Below are positions 47,740 through 56,726 of a stretch of 64,000 nucleotides of DNA, piece by piece (positions within the stretch are counted from its first letter, which is position 1; each line of letters begins with the position of its first letter). The notes beneath the pieces were generated by a model. The model was given only the letters and a program-made list of their open reading frames with translations, was not told the DNA's origin and made no database searches. The stretch spans positions 62,001 through 126,000 of the forward strand of contig NZ_JAHHZF010000011.1 of NCBI RefSeq assembly GCF_018729455.1, given 5' to 3'. The position numbers were made by a program, and so were the translations under genes. This stretch comes from Prosthecodimorpha staleyi (GTDB taxonomy: Bacteria; Pseudomonadota; Alphaproteobacteria; Rhizobiales; Ancalomicrobiaceae).

Positions 47740-48342
47740 TCAGATGCTGCGCCAGAACTGCGGATTGGTGCCGGACTGCATCGAGACCCAGCGGATATCG
47801 GTCCCGCGCCAGGGCCGGATGTCGTCGGTGCGATTGTCGAGCACGAAGTCGCCCTTGTCGGTCCTGACGATCAGCACCGCGTGCCCCTCACCGTCGGGCA
47901 GGCGCCCGATCGCCAGGCGCAGCGCCGAAGCCGGCCAGCCGGCCGCGACCAGGCGATGGCGCTTGGTGATGGCGAAATCCTCGCAGTCGCCCGATTTCGG
48001 CGCCAGGCTCCACTGGTCGATCACGCCGGGGCCGGTTCTGTCGTTGAGCGGGATGATGGCCCGGTTGACCGCCCTGTTGATGGTCTCAAGCGCGGCGAAG
48101 CGGGCGCCGGTCATCGAGACATGCATCGCGCGAACCAGGCTCGGCTTGCGGCATTCGGCCGGCTGGGTTTGACAGAACATGACATGCCCCATCGGGCTGA
48201 CCGACCAGCCGCCTTCCCGGATCAGGCCCGAACGGGCCTTCTTGAAGTGGGTTGCGGTGCCCGAGAGATTGAACGCCTGCCCGGTCCCGGACATGACCCA
48301 AATGGCGGCGGCGGCAGCAATGAAGAACTTGACATTGCGCAT
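47740..48342 (-). CDS. Bacterial transglutaminase-like cysteine proteinase (BTLCP)
   Basis: A 200-residue exported protein of the BTLCP family. The signal peptide ends near GTGQAF. The predicted catalytic Cys is in SGDCEDFAITKRHRL, the His in GEGHAVLIVRTDKGDF, and the Asp in VLDNRTDD. Homologues such as LapG cleave surface adhesins and are controlled by c-di-GMP-responsive LapD. No lapD or adhesin gene is adjacent, so that role is only suggested. Confidence 0.88.
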   Translation of the reverse strand: MRNVKFFIAAAAAIWVMSGTGQAFNLSGTATHFKKARSGLIREGGWSVSPMGHVMFCQTQPAECRKPSLVRAMHVSMTGARFAALETINRAVNRAIIPLNDRTGPGVIDQWSLAPKSGDCEDFAITKRHRLVAAGWPASALRLAIGRLPDGEGHAVLIVRTDKGDFVLDNRTDDIRPWRGTDIRWVSMQSGTNPQFWRSI

Positions 48343-48718
48343 CGTCGAAATTTCCCAACTCGATGCGCGAACGATTATCTACAGTATTTATCCTTTTCAA
48401 TGTTAATGACAATTGGAAATTCGATGAGTTAATTACAATGCGAACACATTTGGCGACGATGCACGAGAAAAGCATGCAATGTTTTCTGTGCGTCCGATCT
48501 CTCTTTATTTCCATGTCTTGTGTTAAGAAGAAACATTTCAGAACGACTGGCTATATTTTCCTCATGGCTATTTTTCAGGCATGGCAGATGCGAACAGCCG
48601 ATATCGCTCCGGAGGCGCGCGGAAACGCCGAATCCGGCCGGCCCCGCCGGACAGGCGGCAGCCGGGCCACTCGGCTCGATGGCGGGGGATCGGACGCCGG
48701 CCGGTCAGTTCGCCGGCT
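48343..48718. other. AT-rich intergenic region upstream of the BTLCP gene
   Basis: Roughly 48355-48590 is clearly poorer in GC than its surroundings, with words such as TGTTAATGACAATTGG and GTTAAGAAGAAAC. No convincing gene, tRNA or IS remnant is visible. It probably holds the BTLCP promoter, and may be a foreign remnant. Confidence 0.45.
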
Positions 48719-50020
48719 TCAGCCGGCGCGCGCGAAGACCCTGCGGCCGGCCACCCAGGTGCCGGCCACGGCCCGGTCGTCGCCGAGCACGGCGAGGGCG
48801 AAGAGGCGATCCTCGACGCTTTCGGAAAGATCGTCGCGGGCGGCCAGCACCGGCGTGGCGCGCGGATCGAGCAGGACGATATCGGCCCACTTACCGGCCT
48901 CGAGGCTGCCGATCTCGGCATCGAGATGCAGCAGCCGTGCATTGGCCAAGGTGGCCAGATAGAAGGCACGGCCCCCGGCGAGGCGCCGGCCGGCCAGCAT
49001 GGCGACCTTGTAGGCCTCGCCCATGGTGGTCAGCATCGAGTAGCTGGTGCCACCGCCGATATCGGTCGCAAGACCGAAGTCGACCGGGCGGGCCGGGGCG
49101 CCGACATGGCCGAGATCGAACAGGCCGGAGCCCAGAAAGGTGTTCGAGGTCGGGCAATGCACCACGGCCGAGCCCGTCTCCGACAGGCGCCGGCATTCGT
49201 CGTCGGACAGGTGGATGCCGTGGGCGAACAGACAGGTCGGGCCGACCAAACCGAAGCGCTCGTAGACCGCCGTATAGTCGCGATCGTTCGGGAACAGGAC
49301 CCGGACGGTCTCGATCTCGCGCCGGCTCTCGGACAGATGCGTCTGCATCAGGCAGCCGGGATGGGCCTTCAGAAGCGCGCCGGAGACCTCGAGCTGGGCC
49401 TCCGTCGACGTGATGGCGAAGCGCGGGCTGATCGCGTAACGCAGGCGGCCGCGGTTGTGCCAGCGCGCGATCAGGTCCTGCGTGTCGCGCGCGCCACTCT
49501 CGACATCGTCGAGCACGACCGGCGGCGCATTGCGGTCCATCATGGTCTTGCCGGTCGCCAGCGCCATGCCGCGCCGCGCCGCGGTCGCGAACAGCACCTC
49601 GGCGGCCCCTTTGTGGACGGACGAGAAGGCGAGCGCCGCCGTGGTGCCGCTCGAAAGCAGGCGGTCGAGGAAGATTTCCGCGGCGACCTCGGCATGGCTT
49701 CGGTCGGCGAAGCGGCCCTCTTCCGGGAAGGTGAAGCGGGCGAGCCAGTCGAGCAGGTCGCGGCCCGGCGCGGCCAGCATGCGGTATTGCGGGAAATGGA
49801 TATGCGCGTCGATGAAGCCGGGGGCGAGGATCATCTCGCCGAAATCCTCGCGCGCCGTGATGCCGAGGCCGGGCGGCAATTCGGCGAGCGGGCCGGTCCA
49901 GGCGATGCGGCCGTCGTCGCCGATCGCGATCGCGCCGTGCTCCTCCCAGCGCAGCGCGCCGCTGCCGTCGATCTCGGGATCGCCGGTAAAGGACAGGGTG
50001 CGGCCGGTGAGAAGCCTCAT
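48719..50020 (-). CDS. guaD: Guanine deaminase
   Basis: Converts guanine to xanthine. The 433-residue amidohydrolase has the metal motif PGFIDAHIHFPQYRM, LMQTHLSESRREI, CLFAHGIHLSDDE and GLATDIGGGTSYSML, all typical of GuaD. The ATG at 50020 is preceded by AAGGAGG at close spacing. It is the last gene of a tight four-gene run puuD-uraD-allC-guaD (gaps of 10-19 bp). Confidence 0.94.
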   Translation of the reverse strand: MRLLTGRTLSFTGDPEIDGSGALRWEEHGAIAIGDDGRIAWTGPLAELPPGLGITAREDFGEMILAPGFIDAHIHFPQYRMLAAPGRDLLDWLARFTFPEEGRFADRSHAEVAAEIFLDRLLSSGTTAALAFSSVHKGAAEVLFATAARRGMALATGKTMMDRNAPPVVLDDVESGARDTQDLIARWHNRGRLRYAISPRFAITSTEAQLEVSGALLKAHPGCLMQTHLSESRREIETVRVLFPNDRDYTAVYERFGLVGPTCLFAHGIHLSDDECRRLSETGSAVVHCPTSNTFLGSGLFDLGHVGAPARPVDFGLATDIGGGTSYSMLTTMGEAYKVAMLAGRRLAGGRAFYLATLANARLLHLDAEIGSLEAGKWADIVLLDPRATPVLAARDDLSESVEDRLFALAVLGDDRAVAGTWVAGRRVFARAG

Positions 50021-50030
50021 GGTACCTCCT

Positions 50031-51296
50031 TCAGGCGGCGTGGTGCGCCGCCATGCCGGCAACAAAGCGGATCATGGCCTCGACCGCCAGGCCCAGATCG
50101 GTGACGCTGGTGAACTCGGCCGGGTTGTGGCTGATGCCGCCGCGCGAACGGACGAACAGCATCGCCGACGGGAAGGCGCGCGCCATCGCCATGGCGTCGT
50201 GGCCGGCGCCGGAGGGCAGGCGCCGGGTCGATTCGCCGAGCGAGGCGACCGCCGCGGCGAGCCCGGTCTGCAGCTCTTCGTTCATCGGACAGGTCGGCAC
50301 GTCGGCAAAACGCTCGAAGCGGATCTTGACGCCGCGGCGCTGGGCGATCTGGTCGGCCTCGTAGCGGATGCGCTCGATGGCGGCCAGACGCGGCGCGTCG
50401 GCGCTGGCCCGGATGTCGAGCGTCGCCTCGACCTCCGACGGGATGACGTTGGTGGCGCCCGGCTTCACGTCGACCCGGCCGATCGTGGCGACCAGATTGG
50501 CGGTACCCTCGCGCGTGGCACGCTCAATGAAGGTGGCGAGTTCGGCCAGTGCCGCGAAGGCGTCCCGACGCAGGCCCATCGGCACGGTGCCGGCATGGCC
50601 GGCCTCGCCGGTGATCAGGATGCGGAAGCGCGACTGGCCGGCGATCGAGGTGACCACGCCGAGCGGTTCGCCCTGGTGCTCGAGCACCGGTCCCTGCTCA
50701 ATATGCAGTTCGACATAGCCGATCACCGAGCCGGGCGGGATGACCGCCTCGCGGATGCGCGCCGGATCGCCGCCATGGGCGCGGATCGCATCGCGCAGCT
50801 TGATGCCGTTGCGGTCGGCCGTGTCCAGCCACTCGCCGCGATAGGTGCCGGAGACCGCAGAGGACGAGGACAGCGAACTGGGGAAGCGGACGCCCTCTTC
50901 GTCGCCGAAGGCCAGGACCTCCAGTCCGAACGGCAGCGCGATGCCGCGCGCGCGCAATTCCTCGACCACCATCAGGCCGGCGACGACGCCGAGATTGCCG
51001 TCATACTTGCCGGCGTCGATGACCGTATCGATGTGAGAACCGATCAGAAGGCGCCGATTGGCCTGCGGACCCGGGGCCGACGGTGCCAGGAAGCCGCGCA
51101 CCGTGCCGATCGCGTCTTCGGCCACGTCGAGGCCGCGGTCGCGCATCCAGTCGGCGACCTGATCGGCCGCACGCCGGTGGGCGGGCGAGAGATAGAGCCG
51201 CGTGATGCGGCCGGGCTCGTCGGTGATCGCGGCCAGGCGGTCGAGCAGGTCGAGCGTCCGGGTTCCGAGATCGTGGATCATCATCATGTCGGCCAT
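50031..51296 (-). CDS. allC: Allantoate amidohydrolase (M20 family)
   Basis: Zinc/manganese-dependent amidase of 421 residues. SHIDTVIDAGKYDGNLGV and LAFGDEEGVRFP give metal-binding His, Asp and Glu; YVELHIEQGPVLE, GEAGHAGTVPMGLRRDA and SGAGHDAMAMAR complete the family pattern. N-carbamoyl-amino-acid hydrolases look alike, but position between uraD and guaD points to allantoate. Allantoinase and HIU hydrolase genes are not in the window. Confidence 0.85.
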   Translation of the reverse strand: MADMMMIHDLGTRTLDLLDRLAAITDEPGRITRLYLSPAHRRAADQVADWMRDRGLDVAEDAIGTVRGFLAPSAPGPQANRRLLIGSHIDTVIDAGKYDGNLGVVAGLMVVEELRARGIALPFGLEVLAFGDEEGVRFPSSLSSSSAVSGTYRGEWLDTADRNGIKLRDAIRAHGGDPARIREAVIPPGSVIGYVELHIEQGPVLEHQGEPLGVVTSIAGQSRFRILITGEAGHAGTVPMGLRRDAFAALAELATFIERATREGTANLVATIGRVDVKPGATNVIPSEVEATLDIRASADAPRLAAIERIRYEADQIAQRRGVKIRFERFADVPTCPMNEELQTGLAAAVASLGESTRRLPSGAGHDAMAMARAFPSAMLFVRSRGGISHNPAEFTSVTDLGLAVEAMIRFVAGMAAHHAA

Positions 51297-51315
51297 GGCG
51301 GGCTCTTCGAAGGGC

Positions 51316-51828
51316 TCAATCGGGCGTGACCCGATCCTCAATGCGGAAGCGGAAGATTCGGCTGATCTGACCGAGCGCATTTTCGAACTCCACCGCCGGC
51401 GCGTTGCCGACGCGCTCGGTGAAGGATTCGAGGATGCGGTGCTTGGTGGCGCCCTTGACGGCCAGGATGAAGGGGAAACCGAAGCGGGCGCGGTAGCGGT
51501 CGTTCAGATCGGTGAACCGTGCATATTCCTCGTCCGTCAGCGTGTCGAGGCCGGCGCCGGCCTGCTCCCTCACCGAATCCGCCGCCATACTGCCGGCGCG
51601 CGCAGCCCGGCCGGCCAGATCCGGATGGGCGTTGACCAGCTTCAGTTGCAGGTTGCGCGGCGCCGTGCGTACGGCCTGCGCGAAGGCCAGCACCATCGCC
51701 TCGCGCGAGGCGAACGGGCGCAGCGCACCGGCCGCCTCCGCCACCCAGGGCGAATGTTCGGCCACGTCTCCGAAGCGATCGACGAAGCGCTCGATCGGCA
51801 GGATGTTCACGTCGGAAAGGCTGATCAC
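51316..51828 (-). CDS. uraD: 2-oxo-4-hydroxy-4-carboxy-5-ureidoimidazoline decarboxylase
   Basis: Third step of urate breakdown, giving S-allantoin. The 170-residue helical protein has FGDVAEHSPWVAEAA with the catalytic His, NAHPDLAGRAARAG, and RYRARFGFPFILAVKG. The start is a GTG at 51828, 13 bp after the puuD stop. Confidence 0.93.
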   Translation of the reverse strand: MISLSDVNILPIERFVDRFGDVAEHSPWVAEAAGALRPFASREAMVLAFAQAVRTAPRNLQLKLVNAHPDLAGRAARAGSMAADSVREQAGAGLDTLTDEEYARFTDLNDRYRARFGFPFILAVKGATKHRILESFTERVGNAPAVEFENALGQISRIFRFRIEDRVTPD

Positions 51829-51841
51829 CGGATCGCTGCCC

Positions 51842-53023
51842 TCACTGGCGGGCGACCCAGGCGCCGAGCGTGCGGCGCTCGTCGTCGGTCATCCCGGTCT
51901 CGTTGCCCAGCGGCATCACATCGGACTTCACGGCCTGCTGGTCGATCAGCACCGCATAGCGGCGGATGTCCTCGATCGTCTCCAGCATGACCCCCTTCGG
52001 CGGCTCGCCGAAACCCTCGTGGCGCGGCTTGGCGGCATGGCACATGGTGCAGTGCTTGGCGGCGATCCTGATCACGTCCTGATCGCTCGCCGCAAGCCCC
52101 GCCAAGCGCGGATCGGTCTTCGGCGCGGTCAGCCAGAGCGCCCCGACCAGACCGAGCGCGGCGAGGCCGAGCGCCCAGGCGATCTTGGCGACCGGATCGC
52201 CGGCCTCGTGGCGGACCATGAAATGCCGGACCATGCCGCCGACGATCAGGATCAGCGCCACCACCGCCCAGGCCTGCGGATGGCCGGTCAGCATCGAATA
52301 GTGGTTCGACACCATCATCAGCAGGACCGGCAGGGTCAGGTAGGTGTTGTGCACCGAGCGCTGCTTGCCGATGGCGCCGTATTTCGGATCGGGCGCCTCG
52401 CCCTTGATCAGCGCGGCGACGATCTTGCGCTGGTTCGGCACGATGATCATGAACACGTTGGCGGCCATGATGGTGCCGACGAAGGCGCCGACATGGATCA
52501 GCGCGCCGCGGCCCGAGAAGACATGGCTGAAGGCCCAGGAGGCCGCGACGATCATCAGGAACACGGTCACGGCCAGAAGCGCGGTGTTGCGGCCGATCGG
52601 GGAGCGGCAGACCGCGTCATAGACCGCCCAACCGGCGGCGAGCCCCGCGACCGAGATCGCGATCGCCTGCCAGGAGGCGAGCGCCATCACCTTCGGGTCG
52701 ATCAGGAATGCCTTGGCATTCCAATAGTATTGGACGATCAGCAGCGCGAAGCCGGACAGGAAGGTGAGATAGGCCTCCCATTTGAACCAGACGAGATCGT
52801 CCGGCAGTGCCTTCGGAGCGACCAGATACTTCTCGACATGATAGAAGCCGCCACCATGGACCTGCCAGACCGTGCCGGAAACGCCCTCGTTCATGCGCTC
52901 GCGCTTCCGCAGCGAGACGTCGAGGCCGATATAGTAGAAGGAGGCGCCGATCCAGCCGATGCCGACGACGAGGTGAAACCAGCGGATCAGGAGATTGAGC
53001 CAGTCGGCGGCAAAGGCTTCCAT
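51842..53023 (-). CDS. puuD: Membrane urate oxidase (PuuD) with C-terminal cytochrome c
   Basis: Oxidises urate to 5-hydroxyisourate and probably passes electrons to the respiratory chain rather than to O2 directly. The 393-residue protein has about eight membrane helices beginning WLNLLIRWFHLVVGIGWIG, with conserved VHGGGFYHVEK, then a C-terminal c-type haem motif CTMCH near residue 325 and a Met ligand candidate in SDVMPLGN. It is the first gene of the puuD-uraD-allC-guaD run. Confidence 0.93.
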   Translation of the reverse strand: MEAFAADWLNLLIRWFHLVVGIGWIGASFYYIGLDVSLRKRERMNEGVSGTVWQVHGGGFYHVEKYLVAPKALPDDLVWFKWEAYLTFLSGFALLIVQYYWNAKAFLIDPKVMALASWQAIAISVAGLAAGWAVYDAVCRSPIGRNTALLAVTVFLMIVAASWAFSHVFSGRGALIHVGAFVGTIMAANVFMIIVPNQRKIVAALIKGEAPDPKYGAIGKQRSVHNTYLTLPVLLMMVSNHYSMLTGHPQAWAVVALILIVGGMVRHFMVRHEAGDPVAKIAWALGLAALGLVGALWLTAPKTDPRLAGLAASDQDVIRIAAKHCTMCHAAKPRHEGFGEPPKGVMLETIEDIRRYAVLIDQQAVKSDVMPLGNETGMTDDERRTLGAWVARQ

Positions 53024-53406
53024 GGGCGGGTCCGTCCGGGAGGATCGCGGTCCGGCGGATGCCGGCGCGCGCGGGGCCTAGCAAGTTTCGTGCATGGCGC
53101 GGCGGCAGGAGATGCGGGCGGCGATCGTGCCGGTCGCGACCGGTGCCGGAAGGCCGGCCGGGCCAACGGTCGGCGCGGAAGACGGTCGACCGATCGGCGG
53201 GGCCATAGGACAATCGCCGGGACCGGCGGCCCGCCGAAGCGACAGGCCAGGAACACGGCACCCCGAAGAGGGTGGCTTTCGGTTTCGGAGCCGTGGCGCG
53301 CGCCGGAGCCTCGCGCCACCGGTCAAAGACCGACGCCGGCGGTGCGGAATTCGGCCGGCTGATGCGGCGGTCGCCGTGGACCGCGCGCGATGCCGCCCGC
53401 GACGAC

Positions 53407-53430
53407 CGGCGGGCTCCGGAAAGCCCGCCG
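53407..53430 (-). terminator. Possible terminator after the BMP-type binding protein
   Basis: Stem CGGCGGGCT/AGCCCGCCG (53407-53415 with 53422-53430) and a 6-base loop, 13 bp past the binding-protein stop. There is no clear T-run. The rest of the 419-bp gap 53024-53442 shows no gene. Confidence 0.45.
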
Positions 53431-53442
53431 ATACTCTCGGGT

Positions 53443-54522
53443 TTACTGGGGCAGCTTGTCGTCGATGCCCTTGACGTACCAGTTCATGCTCAGGATGGCC
53501 GGATCGTCGAGTTCCTTGCCGGCCGGGATGACCTGGCTGCCGTCCTGCTTGAAGATCGGACCGGCGAAGGGCTTCAGAGTGCCGGCCTTGATCTTGGCCA
53601 TGGTGTCCTCGGCGAGCGCCTTCACGTCGGCCGGAACGTTCTGGATCGGCGGCAGCACGACCATGCCTTCCTTCATGCCGTCCCAGGTATCGATCGACTT
53701 CCAGGTGCCGTCGAGCGCCGCCTTGACGCGCGAGATATAGTAGGGATCCCAGTCGTCGGTGATCGCGGTGATCTGCGCCTTCGGGGCGAACTTGGCCATG
53801 TCGGAGGACTGGCCGAAGCCGAGGATGCCCTTTTCCTGGGCGACCTGCAGCGGCGCGGTCGAATCGGTGTGCTGGACCAGGATGTCGGCGCCCTGGCTGA
53901 CCAGAACCTTCGCCGCATCGGCTTCCTTGCCCGGATCGTACCAGCTGTTCACCCAGACGATCTTGACCTTGATGTTCGGGTTGACCGACTGCGCGCCGAG
54001 CATGAAGGCGTTGATGCCGGAGACGACCTCCGGGATCGGGAAGGACACGATGTAGCCGACCGTGTTGGTCTTGCTCATCTTGCCGGCAATCTGGCCGATC
54101 ACGTAGCGGCCTTCGTAGAAGCGGGCCGAGAACGTCGCGACGTTCTTCTCGCGCTTGAAGCCGGTGGCATGCTCGAAATAGATGTTCGGATACTTCTTCG
54201 CCACCTTGATGGTCGGATCCATGAATCCGAACGAGGTGGTGAAGATGATCTTGTTGCCGTCGCGGGCGAGGCGCTCGATGGCGCGCTCGGCGTCGGGGCC
54301 TTCCTGGACGTTCTCGACATAGGTCGTCTGGACCTTGTCGCCGAGCGCCTTCTCGACCGCCTTGCGGCCGAGGTCGTGCTGATAGGAATAGCCGAAGTCG
54401 CCGACCGGGCCGACATAGACCCAGGCCGCCTTCAGCTTCTCGGCCGCCTTCGCGGCACCGGCCGCCAGTCCGCCCGCCAGGCCGAGCCCGAGCGCCGCGG
54501 CGATCGCCACAAACCTCTTCAT
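53443..54522 (-). CDS. BMP/PnrA-family ABC transporter substrate-binding protein
   Basis: A 359-residue periplasmic protein of the basic-membrane-protein family that binds nucleosides or purines. The signal peptide ends near GAAKAAEK. WVYVGPVGDFGYSYQHDLGRKAVE is the usual opening of the mature protein, with VQHTDSTAPLQVAQEKG and ITDDWDPYYISRVKAAL later. There is no lipobox. GGAGG precedes the ATG at 54522. It follows the permeases and ATPase, separated by two unusual hairpins. Confidence 0.92.
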   Translation of the reverse strand: MKRFVAIAAALGLGLAGGLAAGAAKAAEKLKAAWVYVGPVGDFGYSYQHDLGRKAVEKALGDKVQTTYVENVQEGPDAERAIERLARDGNKIIFTTSFGFMDPTIKVAKKYPNIYFEHATGFKREKNVATFSARFYEGRYVIGQIAGKMSKTNTVGYIVSFPIPEVVSGINAFMLGAQSVNPNIKVKIVWVNSWYDPGKEADAAKVLVSQGADILVQHTDSTAPLQVAQEKGILGFGQSSDMAKFAPKAQITAITDDWDPYYISRVKAALDGTWKSIDTWDGMKEGMVVLPPIQNVPADVKALAEDTMAKIKAGTLKPFAGPIFKQDGSQVIPAGKELDDPAILSMNWYVKGIDDKLPQ

Positions 54523-54618
54523 CCGAATACCTCCGTAACCCTCGCGGCCGCTCTCTTTCGCTTCAAGCCCCCGCGCCGGGCCGCTGGCGCGGAACCTTCC
54601 GACCGTAACCCGGCCGGT

Positions 54619-54666
54619 GGTCAAAATCTGAAATTTGCGTTCCGCAAATTTTAGATTGAATTGACC
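54619..54666. repeat. Long AT-rich inverted repeat upstream of the binding-protein gene
   Basis: Arms TCTGAAATTTGCG (54627-54639) and CGCAAATTTTAGA (54643-54655) form a 13-bp stem with one G-T pair and a 3-base loop. Flanking AAT/ATT extends it, and GGTCAA (54619) pairs with TTGACC (54661) beyond a small bulge. It lies in the 5' leader of the BMP gene and may be an operator or an mRNA-stabilising hairpin. Confidence 0.6.
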
Positions 54667-54682
54667 ACGCAATCAAAGACTT

Positions 54683-54735
54683 AGTGGTTCAGATTCACGA
54701 GACGGATGGGAACCATCCGTCTCGATCGAACCACT
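54683..54735. repeat. Second inverted repeat over the permease stop codon
   Basis: Inner stem GAGACGGATGG (54699-54709) with CCATCCGTCTC (54713-54723) and GAA loop is perfect. Outer arms AGTGGTTC (54683-54690) and GAACCACT (54728-54735) enclose it. The outer arm covers part of the permease TAG. It may end or process the upstream transcript. Confidence 0.65.
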
Positions 54736-55648
54736 AGCGGTCGGGCACGAAGCTCTGACCGAGGCAGGCGGGCGTGTTGGCGCGCATGACCAGCCGGTTC
54801 TTCGAGATGATCACAAGCGCCAGGATGGTGACCAGATAGGGCAACGACGACAGGAACTGCGCCGGAATGCCGAGCCCCATGCCCTGCGCGGCGAAGCCCA
54901 GAATGGTCACGGTGGCGAACAGATAGGCACCGACCATCGCGCGCCAGGGCAGCCAGGAGGCGAACACGACCAGCGCCAGCGCGATCCAGCCGCGCCCGGC
55001 GGTCATGTTCTCGACCCATTGCGGCGTGTAGGCGAGCGACAGGTAGCCGCCGCCGAGCCCTGAGGCCGCGCCGCCGAACAGGATCGCGCCGTAGCGGACC
55101 GCGATCACCCGGTAGCCGAGCGCATGGGCCGAGCCGTGATTGTCGCCGACCGCGCGCAGCACCAGCCCGATCCGGGTGCGGAACAGCACATGCCCGACGA
55201 CCAGCACCAGCACGACCGAGAAATAGACCAGAATGTCCTGCCCGAACAGGATCTTGCCGACATAGGGCAGGTCGGTCAGGCCCGGGATGTCGAGCTTCTG
55301 CAGACGCACACCCGGCTGGCCGACGAAGCGCTCGCCGGCCAGCCCCGACAGGCCGATGCCGAACAGCGTCAGGGCAAGGCCGGTGGCGACCTGGTTGGTG
55401 ACCAGCGTCTGGGTCAGAAAGGCGAACAGCAGCGCCAGCGCCATGCCGGCGAGCGCCGCCGCGACGACGCCGGCGAGTGCCGAGCCGGTCGTCAGCGCGA
55501 CGCCGAAGCCGGCGACCGCGCCCATCACCATCATGCCCTCGACGCCGAGATTGAGCACCCCGGAGCGTTCGGTGACCAGTTCGCCGATCGCCGCCAGCAG
55601 AAGCGGCGTCGCGGCCGTGATGATGGTCAGGATGGTGGCCTCAAGCAT
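54734..55648 (-). CDS. Nucleoside ABC transporter permease (second subunit)
   Basis: A 304-residue inner-membrane permease of the BPD_transp_2 family with about eight helices. ERSGVLNLGVEGMMVMGAVAGF is the conserved N-terminal segment shared with NupQ/YufQ-type permeases. FRTRIGLVLRAVGDNHGSAHALG is the coupling region facing the ATPase. Its start overlaps the end of the first permease gene by 8 bp. Confidence 0.92.
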   Translation of the reverse strand: MLEATILTIITAATPLLLAAIGELVTERSGVLNLGVEGMMVMGAVAGFGVALTTGSALAGVVAAALAGMALALLFAFLTQTLVTNQVATGLALTLFGIGLSGLAGERFVGQPGVRLQKLDIPGLTDLPYVGKILFGQDILVYFSVVLVLVVGHVLFRTRIGLVLRAVGDNHGSAHALGYRVIAVRYGAILFGGAASGLGGGYLSLAYTPQWVENMTAGRGWIALALVVFASWLPWRAMVGAYLFATVTILGFAAQGMGLGIPAQFLSSLPYLVTILALVIISKNRLVMRANTPACLGQSFVPDR

Positions 55649-56726
55649 GCGCGCGCGCCTCCGCCGGAGCCCGGCCGACCAGCCTGATCCGGTAGAGGAT
55701 CAGCGTGTCGCAGGCGAGGATGTAGAAGAGCAGGATGCCCTGGAAGACCCGGGCGGTCTTGTCGGAGATGCCGAGCCCGACTTGCGCGGCCTCGCCGCCC
55801 AGATAGCTCACCGCCAGCACGATGCCGGCGAAGATGACGCCGATCGGATTGAGCCGGCCCAGGAAGGCGACGATGATCGCCGTGAAGCCGTAGCCGGGCG
55901 AGATGTTCGGCTGCAGCTGGCCGATCGTCGAGGCGACCTCCATGATGCCGGCGAGACCAGCCAGGCCGCCGGATAGCAGGAAGGCGAACACCACCATCCG
56001 CTCCGACGAGAAGCCGGCGAACCGCCCGGCGCGCGGCGCCTGACCGAGCACGCGGACCTCGAAGCCCTTCAGGGTGCGGCTCATCAGGATGGCGAGCAGG
56101 ACCGCGATGGCGAGCGCGATGGCGGTACCGAGATTGACGCGGCCGTCGCCGATGACCGGCATGGTCTGCCAGCCGTCGAAGCCGACCGATTTGGGGAAGT
56201 TGAACCCCTTCGGATCGCGCCAGATGCCGCGCACCAGCCAGTCGAGCAGCAGTTGCGAGACATAGACCAGCATCAGGCTGGTCAGGATCTCGTTGGCGCC
56301 GAAGCGGACCTTGAGCAGGGCCGGGATCGCGCCCCAGACCATGCCGCCGATCGTGCCCAGCACCAGCATGGCGACCAGCGTCGAAGGATCGTTCCAGCCG
56401 TTGAGGAGGATCGGCACCGCGGCGCCGAAGATCGCCCCCATGGTGAACTGCCCCTCGGCGCCGATATTCCAGACATTGGCGCGGTAGGAGATCGACAGGC
56501 CGACGCCGATCAGCACCAGCGGCGTCGCCTTGACGATCAGTTCCTCGATCGACCAGAGCGACGTGAACGGCTCGATGAAGAAGACGTAGAGGCCCTTCAG
56601 CGGGTTGATGCCGGCCAGCGCGAAGATCAGCCCGCCGGTGACGACGGTGAGCGCCACGGCGATCAGCGGCGAGGCCCAGGCGAAGATCTCGGCGCGTTCC
56701 GGCCGCTTCTCCAGTTCAATGCGCAT
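55641..56726 (-). CDS. Nucleoside ABC transporter permease (first subunit)
   Basis: A 361-residue permease of the same family. Conserved features are [23 protein letters not shown] and the coupling segment [21 protein letters not shown]. About nine helices are visible. It overlaps the ATPase gene by 11 bp upstream and the second permease by 8 bp downstream, so the three are translationally coupled. Confidence 0.92.
   Translation of the reverse strand: MRIELEKRPERAEIFAWASPLIAVALTVVTGGLIFALAGINPLKGLYVFFIEPFTSLWSIEELIVKATPLVLIGVGLSISYRANVWNIGAEGQFTMGAIFGAAVPILLNGWNDPSTLVAMLVLGTIGGMVWGAIPALLKVRFGANEILTSLMLVYVSQLLLDWLVRGIWRDPKGFNFPKSVGFDGWQTMPVIGDGRVNLGTAIALAIAVLLAILMSRTLKGFEVRVLGQAPRAGRFAGFSSERMVVFAFLLSGGLAGLAGIMEVASTIGQLQPNISPGYGFTAIIVAFLGRLNPIGVIFAGIVLAVSYLGGEAAQVGLGISDKTARVFQGILLFYILACDTLILYRIRLVGRAPAEARAHA

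Noticed and set aside
54619-54735. Purine riboswitch in the leader of the BMP gene
   Set aside because: The stems are simple nested hairpins without the three-way junction and conserved loop bases of known purine aptamers.
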